From: Rugalucina vietnamica
Lineage: Eukaryota > Mollusca > Bivalvia > Lucinida > Lucinidae
Assembly (NCBI GenBank): GCA_964017185.1
Contig: OZ024874.1
Coordinates: forward strand, 36,990,721-37,054,720
Direction of reading: 5' to 3'
Length of the DNA stretch: 64,000 bases
Below, piece by piece: positions 55,605 through 64,000 of the stretch (positions are counted from its first letter, which is position 1; every line of letters starts with the position of its first letter). The notes beneath the pieces are model-generated. The model worked only from the letters and a program-made list of their open reading frames with translations. It was not told the origin of the DNA and did not search any database. Made by a program: the position numbers and the translations under genes.

Positions 55605-56130
55605 ACCTTTGGTCTGATCTTTACGCACCTTTCTATCACCTTTGGCCTGATCATTACCCACTTTTCTATAACCGTGGGGGCTTGATCATTACCCACCTTT
55701 CTATAACCTTGGGCCTGATCATTACCAACTTTTCTATAACCTTGGGTCTGATCATTACCCACTTTTCTATAACCTTTGGCTTGATCATTACCCACTTTTC
55801 TATTACCTTGGGCCTGATCATTACCCACTTTTCTATAACCTTGGGCCTGATCATTACCCACTTTTCTATAACCTTGGGCTTAATCATTACCCACTTTTCT
55901 ATAACCTTCGCCTGATCATTACCCACTTTTCTATAACCTTGGGCTTGATCATTACCCACTTTTCTATAACCTTGAGCCTGATCATTACCCACTTTTCTAT
56001 AACCTTGGGCTTGATCATTACCCACTTTTCTATAACCTTGGGCCTGATCATTACCCACTTTTCTATAACCTTGGGTCTGATCATTACCCACTTTTCTATA
56101 ACCTTTGGCTTGATCATTACGCACCTTTCT
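55605..56130. repeat. 33-bp minisatellite, about 16 units
   Basis: Unit CTGATCATTACCCACTTTTC continuing TATAACCTTGGGC, nearly uniform. Because 33 is divisible by three, several frames stay open on both strands (the minus strand reads an 11-residue G-N-D-Q-A-Q-G-Y-R-K-V repeat). No start, splice or domain evidence supports a protein. Confidence 0.9.
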
Positions 56131-56319
56131 TCCCATCTTCAAGTTTTAGGGTTTTCATCCACTTCAGAAGGCTTTTGAACCTCGTCTTACTAACACTCAG
56201 CATAGAAAGGATCCTAAATATCTCTGACTTGGCATCTTTAATATCTAGAAAGAAGAAAACACACTATATCTCAGGTGCAACCCTGTAGCTTAGTGCCAAT
56301 TCAAACATGATACAAGGAC

Positions 56320-56535
56320 CAAGAATATATGAGCCACACCATGAGAAAACAAACAATGTGGTTTTTGAACAGGTCCAACTCAAACGGAGCTGTACAAGCA
56401 CAGAAGCTGGCTAGAGGCTGGAAATTTTGGATTTAGAAAGTAGATATTGTACTATCGGTGTAGCGAAAACAAAGGCAGTTACTGTGTCTTTGTTTTTGTA
56501 TGCAATATGCTGTTTTTCTCATGACAGGGCTCATA
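56320..56535. mobile_element. MITE of the ATATGAGCC family
   Basis: Left ATATATGAGCCACACCATG, then AGAAAAC; right TTTTTCTCATGACAGGGC, then TCATATT: inverted ends. The interior has GGAGCTGTACAAGCACAGAAG and AAAACAAAGGCAGTTACTG, as in the copies at 12205 and 55391. Confidence 0.7.
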
Positions 56536-56574
56536 TTTGAATGCTTGAAATTATAAATGCCTATGAACTTGAAA

Positions 56575-57410
56575 AATGGGCTGCCAAGTGAGGCATGCAT
56601 TTTAATGCCAAAAAATGTTATATCTTGTCTATCCGCCAAAAATCATCAAGGTTCTAACAACTAGACAGTGAAATTCTCCAGGAAGTAAACTCATCTCCAA
56701 ACCTAGGAATTACAATATCTAATGACTTAAAGTGGAAAATTCATATTACTAACATTGTGAAAACAGCAAATTCAACACTGGGATTTTTATGCCGTAATCT
56801 TAAGTACTGTCCAATGGAATGTAAAAGATTAGCATACATGGCGCTAGTACGATCAACTTTGGAGTACAGTGCTATAGTTTGGGATCCGTATCAACAACAA
56901 GACATTCAGTCACTTGAAAAAATACAGAGACTTGCTGCAAGATTTATCAAAAATGACTCAAGATTCGAAGGGTGCGTAAGGGAGATGCTCAAGGACCTGA
57001 AGTTACAACCACTACAACAACGCAGACTGGAATCAATACTGGTTATGCTATATAAAACTGTTAGGGGTATGGTTCCGGCAATCAATGCTGACGAGGTATT
57101 TATTCCAATTAGGAACAAACGACAAATCCGAGCAAAAAAAACACCAAGATTATTACACATCTAACTTTGTGAATAAATACACTCAAAACAACTCCGAGTG
57201 TTATAAAGTACCTGAATCAAAAACAGATCAATTCAGAAACTCTTTCTTTGTGAAAACTACCAGTGACTGGAACTGTTCGTCAGATGACCATATTCGCGCA
57301 GAGACAGTCAACAGCTTTAAAACAGCTGTCCATTCGTATGTAACTAATCAATAAATGTGCACACCCGCGGTTAAAGTTTCAGAATTGGTCCTACAGTCAA
57401 CCAATAAAGA
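56575..57410 (+). pseudogene. CR1/Jockey-like LINE, 3' RT fragment
   Basis: The C-terminal part of a non-LTR reverse transcriptase. Landmarks are F-N-A-K-K-C near 56605 and L-G-I-T-I-S-N-D-L-K-W before the frame 56757-57164, which reads A-N-S-T-L-G-F-L-C-R-N-L, L-V-R-S-T-L-E-Y, V-W-D-P-Y and Q-R-L-A-A-R-F-I. A shifted frame (57170-57354) continues with F-R-N-S-F-F-V-K-T-T-S-D-W-N and ends at TAA, 57352-57354. The catalytic palm is missing; 5' truncation is the rule for this group. A short ATACAGATACATATGAC end follows near 57400-57424. Confidence 0.85.
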
Positions 57411-57908
57411 TACAGATACATATGACAAATTCATGGGCCATTTGCTTTGGAGGGTATTTGGTTGGAGACACCTTTGATCCTTTATTAGTTTGCTCTGGTG
57501 GTTTACATGTACTGTGTAAGACTCACAAAGGCAAAATGTTACTCTCCTGATTACATCCAGTTCCATTCCGAAAGTCGTGAAAAATTCATAAATAAAATCT
57601 AAAACACAATTTTAGATAGCTGATTAGCATTTACAGAGGAGGCGAACCAAAGTTCTCAAATTAATAATAAAGCAAATTTCAGGACTTTGTTGAAATGTTC
57701 AGATTCCGGTTAAAAGAATACTGAATTTATTGCTCTGCCTCTATAAAAATTCAGGAAAAACAAAGATTAACATATAGTTTACATGCAATATCTTGAAGCA
57801 TTTATTCACATTTCACCACATGCATTAAACTTTGTTTGTCCTAGATTTTTGGCAAGCATTTCATGTGATAATTTTGTGTACCCTCTAAAATTGTGTGGCA
57901 ACCTCCAA
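57411..57908. other. Intergenic DNA, nothing recognised
   Basis: AT-rich; no gene or repeat seen. Confidence 0.55.
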
Positions 57909-59559
57909 CCAGAGGACCATTGGTCCTGAGAACGCTCACCTGAAGCCTGATCTTGGAATTATATTAAGTCATCATGAAACGACCTTGACCTTGAATACTC
58001 ACACACCTTTATTGACTTCATAAGTTGTCTGCAACTGCAAAGTTTCAGGTCTCAGGCCGCAATAGTTTCCAAACCCAGTGATTTCTGAGAAAACCATAAT
58101 TTTAATTTTGATATTTGAATGACCTTGGGTCAAGGTCAAGAAATTACCTTGACCTTCATTAATTACTTCATTAACTCCATTAGTTGTCTGCATCTAGCAA
58201 CTTTCAGGTCTCAGGCTGCAACAGTTTCCAAAATATCCATTGGTTTCGCCTTTTCCCATGTAAAAGCATATGTTTCGAAAATTGACCTTGCCGTAAAATA
58301 GGTCAAGGTCATCCTAGTGTCATCATTTCAACAAACTATGATGGGCTGGAGTCCCAAATGCTACATAACAAGTTTCGCGAATATCGGCCAGCCGGTTCTG
58401 GAGAAGAAGATTTTTGAGTGTTTTTACCATAGTTGGGCATGGTGGCCATCTTGGTCATGTGACCCAAATTTCATGATCAAACTTTCGTCTCCCTACCCAT
58501 GGATGCTCCACATAAAATTTCACTTTGATTGGCTGAACAGTTTCAGAGAAGAAGATCTTTGAAAAGTATGTATGGACGACAGACTGGCCAAGGTCAAGAG
58601 ATGACCTTGACCTAAATTAATCACATACCTTCATCTACTCCATTAGTTGTTTGCATCTACCACTTTTCAGGTCTCAGGCTGCGACAGTTTTTAAAAAAAT
58701 CCATAATTTCACTTTTTCCCATGTAAAAGCCTGTTTCCAAAATTGACCTTGCCGTAAAATAGGTCAAGGTCATCCTATGATCATCATTTGATCAAACTAT
58801 GATGGGCTGGAGTCCCAAATGCTACATACCAAGTTTCATGAAAATCGGAATGCCGGTTCTTTGAGTGGTTTTTACCATATATGGGCGTGGCGGCCATCTT
58901 GGTCATGTGACCTGTATTTCGCTATCAAACTTTCGTTCCCCTACCCATGGATGCTCCACATAAAATTTCGCTTTGATTAGCCAAGCAGTTTCAGAGAAGA
59001 GGATCTTTGAAAAGCGTGTATGGAAGACAGACTGGCCAAGGTCAATAGATGACCTTTACTTAAATTAATCACATACCTTCATCTACTCCATTAGTTGTTT
59101 GCATCTACCACTTTTCAGGCCTCAGACTGCAATGGTTATCAAAAAATCCATAATTTTCACTTTTTCCCATGTAAAAGCCTATGTTTCCAAATTTGACCTT
59201 GCCGTAAAATAGGTCAAGGTCATCCCAGGGTCATCATTTGCGCAAACTGTGACGGGCTAGAGTCCCCGATGCTACATACCAATTTTGGTGGAAATCAGCC
59301 CGCTGGTTCTGCAGAAGAAGATTTTTGGTGGTTTTTACCATATATGGGCATTGCGGCCATCTTGGTCATGTGATCAAGATCCCGCGAACAAACTTTCGTT
59401 CCCCCTACCCATGGATGCTCTACACAAAATTTGGCTTTCATTGGCCAAGCGGTTTCAGAGAAGAAAATCTTTGAAATTGTGGACGGACGACGACAGACGG
59501 ACGACGGAGCATGCCATCCTATAAGCTCACCTTGTGAGTCTTCGGCTCAGGTGAGCTAA
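57909..59559 (+). mobile_element. F2 Helentron-like element, complete
   Basis: Head CCAGAGGACCATTGGTCC, then ACGCTCACCTGAAGCC. It has an entry module with CACACCTTTATTGACTTC, three cores with CTCAGGCTGCAA, TGACCTTGCCGTAAAATAGG and CCATCTTGGTCATGTGA, then GGACGGACGACGACAGACGG and a hairpin tail ending CGGCTCAGGTGAGCTAA at 59559. The next element begins at the following base. Confidence 0.87.
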
Positions 59560-59766
59560 CCAGAGGACCATTGGTCCTGAGAACGCTCACCTGAAGCCTG
59601 ATCTTGGAGTATTAAGTCATCATGAAATGACCTTGACCTTGAATACTCACACACCTTTATTGACTTCACAAGTTGTCTGCATCTGAAAAGTTTCAGGTCT
59701 CAGGCTGCAATAGTTTCCAAACCCAGTGATTTCTGAGAAAACCATAATTTTAATTTTGATATTTAA

Positions 59767-60710
59767 GGATGTTCGCTGCCAATGAAAAAGTATTCAAACT
59801 TTTTTTCTAACCCCTCTTTTTTGATTCCAAAATACAACACAAGACATTTGATAACAGAATAAATATAGGGTAGTGTGCATTTTTTCAAGCTACAGGCCTC
59901 TGAATGAGACCTCTGAGCACCATGTTTTAAATTTAGTAAAATTAATTTATTTTTTAATTCTTTGAAAGATAGCTGTCTTTAACAAACATATACTGAGAAT
60001 GCTTTCAAAAGTCATAGTATTTACGTATTACAGACTATTTTAGACCAAAAGCAAAGAAAAATTTGCAACTTGAAGTGGATGACAAATTCTTACGATTTAT
60101 TTTCCAACCCTACCCCCATACTTGAAAAGTCGGAAAATAGCAATATTTTGAAATATGCCAAACCCATATTTGTTGATTCAAACTTTTTCTTGTATTTTCA
60201 CATAACATAGAACTTGGTAATATTGTTCGAATAAAAGAAAGAAATATATAGGGTAGTGTGCATATAAGAGCGAACCAACAACCTGAAAATCGCCATTTTC
60301 GGCCTTTTTTCGGCTGTTTTATTTCTTAAAGCCCATTTCATTAAACCACCTAAAATTTTATAACCAGCACACCAAAGACCCAAAGACTGACTTAGAAGAC
60401 CATGTACACATATACTGCAGCTAAAATAAACATCGAACTAGTGCAATTAATTTGAAGATGTGTAATATTCAAGTTTAATCTACCCTACCCCCTAAATCTT
60501 ACTGACAACTAAAATTTTCTGAAATATTGCAGAAAATGGGGTGAAAAAATGAAGTTTCTTAGATTGATAATTTTCATGGCTCATTCAATGCATATAATCA
60601 ATATGTATCCAAATATAAAATATTAGGAAAATATCTTCAACCGTTTACGAGATATTCAACAAAAGAAAAACCGGAAGTTCCGAAATGTCAAATGTTAGCA
60701 GCGAACATCC
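59767..60710. mobile_element. TTAA-flanked non-autonomous transposon 1
   Basis: Ends GGATGTTCGCTGC and GCAGCGAACATCC (exact 13-bp inverted pair) between TTAA at 59763-59766 and 60711-60714. The AT-rich interior contains a direct repeat ATAGGGTAGTGTGCAT (59865 and 60248). No transposase. The TTAA target is the piggyBac hallmark. Confidence 0.8.
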
Positions 60711-60714
60711 TTAA

Positions 60715-61439
60715 CCCTTGCCGCGCGGTGAACGACTAAAGTCGTACCCGAATGTAAGGTCTGTCAACGCGGCAAACAACTGAGGTCGTTTTTCTCCCTA
60801 CTTTCGTTTTCGATCGAGTCTGACCGTGGAATACAATGGGAGGACCCATTTTATAATACAGACTTCATCAATAGGCCCTGTACTGAGCATATGTAAAGTT
60901 TATACGGAACATATAATGGAATTTTTTGTTATGCGGAATGAAATCAATAAAATATTACTTTCCTTTTGGATTTCATTCATGAATTTGCAATGGCGGACAC
61001 AGGAAATATTGCCGATATGGGGGTGATAAAAAGTTGAATATTACTTCAAAATAATGACTTTGACAAGGATTTCTTGTGTTTTGGATGTCAGAGGATATGA
61101 ATAAGGTAAATTGAATTGGAAATATCTCCCGTCATCATCTTTTTTCGTACGAAATTAGCTTTCGTAACAGATTTGAAATGGAAATTTTGATTTTTTTCGG
61201 CGAAGTTGACTTGTTGTGTCATTGCTACAAGTATTATTCACAGACATCCATTTATAATTTTTGGTTTATTTGATAGATAATTCAATGGCCTTTCGATCTA
61301 TTATTTGGTTTTTCAATGTAGCTTGTTTGTGAAAGAAGTTATAAGGGTTTAAACACAAACAGTAGAAAATCACAAAATGGCTCCGACTTTGTCAGCGGTG
61401 AGCACCCAATCGGTAAAATATTTTGACGCGTGGTAAGGG
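60715..61439. mobile_element. piggyBac-like MITE (TTAA-flanked transposon 2)
   Basis: Ends CCCTTGCCGCGCG and CGCGTGGTAAGGG, a 13-bp inverted pair with two mismatches, between TTAA at 60711-60714 and 61440-61443. The CCCTT start and TTAA target are typical of piggyBac. A subterminal CGACTAAAGTCGT palindrome follows the left end. No transposase. Confidence 0.83.
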
Positions 61440-62949
61440 TTAAATGACCTTGGGTCAAGGTCACCAAATGACCTTGGCCATCATTAATTACTTACCTTCA
61501 TTGACTCAATTAGTTGTCTGCATCTAGCAACTTTCAGGTCTCAGGCTGCAACAGTTTCCAAAATATCCATTGTTTTCACCTCTTCCCATGTAAAAGCCTA
61601 TGTTTCCAAAATTGACCTTGCCGTAAAATAGGTCAAGGTCATCCTAGGGTCATCATTTCAACAAACTATGATGGACTGGAGTCCCAAATGCTATATACCA
61701 AGTTTCGCGTAAATCCGCCTGCCGGTTCTGGAGAAGAAGATTGTTGAGTGGTTTTTACCATAGTTGGGCATGGCGGCCAACTTGGTCATGTGACCTGCAT
61801 TTCGCGATCACACTTTCTTCCCCCTACCCATGGACGCTCCACATAAAATTTCACTTTGATTGGCCAAGCAGTTTCAGAGAAGAAGATCTTTGAAAAGTGT
61901 GTATGGACGACAGACTGGCCAAGGTCAAGAGATGACCTTGACCTCAATTAATCACATACCTTCATCTACTCCATTAGTTGTTTGCAGGTGTTTGCAGGTC
62001 TCAGGCTGCAACAGTTTTCAAAAAATCCATAGTTTTCACTTTTCCCATGTAAAAGCCTATGTTTCCAAAATTGAAATTGCCCTAAAATAGGTCAAGGTCA
62101 TCCTAGGTTCATCATTTGATCAAACAATGATGGGCTGGAGTCCCAAATGCTACATACCAAGTTTCATGAAAATTGGCCTGCCTGTTCTGGAGAAGAAGAT
62201 TTTTGAGTGGTTTTTACCATATATGGTGGCGTGGCGGCCATCTTGGTCATGTGACCTGGATTTCCCGATCAAACTTTCGTCTCCCCTACCCATGGATGCT
62301 CCACATAAAATTTCACTTTGATTGGCCAAGTTTCAGAGAAGAAGATCTTTGAAAAGTGTGTATGGACGACAGACAGGCCAAGGTCAAGAGATGACCTTGA
62401 CCTAAATTAATCACATACCTTCATCTACTCCATTGGTTGTTTGCATCTACCACTTTTCAGGCCTCAGGCTGCAATAGTTTTCAAAAAATCCATAGTTTTC
62501 ACTTTTTCCCATGTAAAAGCCTATGTTTCCAAAATTGATATTGCCCTAAAATAGGTCAAGGTCATCCTATGGTCATCATTTGATCAAACTATGATGGGCT
62601 GGAGTTCCAAATGCTACATACCAAGTTTCAAGAAAATCGGCCAGCTGGTTCTGGAGAAGAAGATTTTTGAGTGGTTTTTTCCATATATGGGCGTGGCGGC
62701 CATCTTGGTCATGTGACCTGGATTTCGCAATCAAACTTTCGTCTCCCCTACCTATGGATGTTCCACATAAAATTTCACTTTGATTGGCCAAGCAGTTTCA
62801 GAGAAGAAGATCTTTGAAAGTGTGTATGGACGACAGACTGGCCAAGGTCAAGAGATGACCTTGACCTAAATTAAACACATACCTTCATCTACTCCATTAG
62901 TTGTTTGCATCTACCACTTTTCAGGCCTCAGGCTGCAATAGTTTTCAAA

Positions 62950-64000
62950 CCAGAGGACCACTGGTCCTGAGAACGCTCACCTGAAGCCTGATCTTGGAGT
63001 ATTAAGTCATCATGAAATGACCTTGACCTTGAATACTCACACACCTTTATTGACTTCAAAGGTTGTCTGCATCTGCAAAGTTTCAGGTCTCAGGCTGCAA
63101 TAGTTTCCAAACCAAGTGATTTCTGAGAAAACCATAATTTCAATTTTGATTATTAAATGACCTTGGGTCAAGGTCAACAAATGACCTTGGCCTTCATTAA
63201 TTACTTACCTTCATTGACTCCATTAGTTGTCTGCATCTAGCAACTTTCAGGTCTCAGGCTGCAACAGTTTCCAAAATATCCATTGTTTTCGCCTTTTCTC
63301 ATGTAAAAGCCTATGTTTCCAAAATTGACCTTGCCGTAAAATAGGTCAAGGTCATCCAAGGGTCATCATTTTATCAAACTATGATGGGCTGAAGTCCCCG
63401 ATTCTACATACCAAGTTTCGCGTAAATCGGCCAGCCGGTTCTGGAGAAGACTTTTGAGTGGTTTTTACTATAGTTGGGCATGGCGGCCAACTTGGTCATG
63501 TGACCCGCATTTCGCGATCACACTTTCTTCCCCCTACCCATGGACGCTCCACATAAAATTTCACTTTGATTGGCCAAGCAGTTTCAGAGAAGAAGATCTT
63601 TGAAAAGTGTGTATGGACGACAGACTGGCCAAGGTCAAGAGATGACCTTGACCTAAATTAATCACATACCTTCATCTACTCCATTGGTTGTTTGCATCTT
63701 CCACTTTTCAGGCCTCAGGCTGCAATATTTTTCAAAAAATCCATAGTTTTCACTTTTTCCCATGTAAAAGCCTATGTTTCCAAAATCGACATTGCCGTAA
63801 AATAGGTCAAGGTCATCTTATGGTCATCATTTGATCAAATTATGATGGGCTGGAGTCCCAAATGCTACATACCAAGTTTCATGAAAATCGGCCAGCTGGT
63901 TCTGGAGAAGAAGATTTTTGAGTGGTTTTTACCATATATGGGCGTGGCGGCCATCTTGGTCATGTGACCTGGATTTTGCAATCAAACTTTCGTCTCCCCT
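62950..64000 (+). mobile_element. F2 Helentron-like element, cut by window end
   Basis: Head CCAGAGGACCACTGGTCC, the F2 entry module and at least two cores, identical in order to the copy at 57909. Its tail lies beyond the window. Confidence 0.85.

Larger units (their letters stand above)
59560..62949 (+). mobile_element. F2 Helentron-like element, tail missing
   Basis: Head directly abuts the tail of the previous copy. It is interrupted at a TTAA by two transposons (59767-61439), then resumes at 61444 with AATGACCTTGGGTCAAGG and two to three cores. It stops inside a core (CTCAGGCTGCAATAG) where a third F2 head begins at 62950. Confidence 0.82.

Noticed and set aside
55520-56142. Possible repeat protein encoded by the 33-bp array
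   Set aside because: Open in several frames on both strands, no start or splice context, no domain.

Overview
This is a eukaryotic, gene-poor, AT-rich window made almost entirely of nested transposable elements. The dominant repeats have the layout of bivalve 'pearl' elements (Helentron-associated non-autonomous elements): a fixed 5' head, tandem core repeats, an ACGG-type microsatellite and a 3' terminal hairpin. With tRNA-derived SINEs, an RTE-like LINE and a Crypton-type recombinase, this points to a marine invertebrate, most likely a bivalve mollusc. The organism is an inference, since no diagnostic host gene was recognised.

Layout. 0-3.6 kb: decayed L1/Tx1-like LINE on the minus strand, with an SGNH-like ORF1. 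3.65-5.3 kb: non-coding ACG-rich DNA. 5.3-9.6 kb: a Helentron-like element (family F2) split by an RTE-like LINE with its target duplication. 9.6-12.1 kb: truncated family F1 and F3 copies and a dispersed repeat. 13.4-16.0 kb: two more families (F4, F5) with ~150-bp tandem cores. 16.1-25.4 kb: one ~9.3 kb element with long inverted arms and a recurring 14-bp palindrome, itself hit by an F5 and an F1 element. 26-31 kb: a MITE and several F1 elements. 31.4-32.9 kb: exons of a Crypton-type tyrosine recombinase. 33-38.5 kb: family F6, SINEs, palindromic MITEs, Harbinger-like and hAT-like elements. 39-41.5 kb: dispersed repeats. 41.5-46.0 kb: an F1 element split by a TA-flanked transposon with CCATGG palindrome arrays. 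46.4-47.2 kb: terminal exon of an unidentified host gene (minus strand), with a reading-frame-compatible upstream exon at 54.3 kb. That exon lies in one arm of a 1-kb inverted repeat whose other arm carries a second copy. 47.3-53.8 kb: F3 containing F1, containing hAT-like and Tc1-like elements. 55.6-56.1 kb: 33-bp minisatellite. 56.6-57.4 kb: CR1/Jockey-like LINE 3' fragment. 57.9-64 kb: head-to-tail F2 elements, one holding two adjacent TTAA-flanked transposons.

The main result is mechanistic. Nested and duplicated contexts supply unoccupied comparison sites for three Helentron-like insertions. All three fall inside A-runs with no clear target duplication, and two F2 copies are joined exactly head to tail. 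Five sequence-unrelated families share one architecture. Nothing here looks like a complete autonomous transposon. The only probable host coding sequence is the 46.4-47.2 kb exon and its partner.
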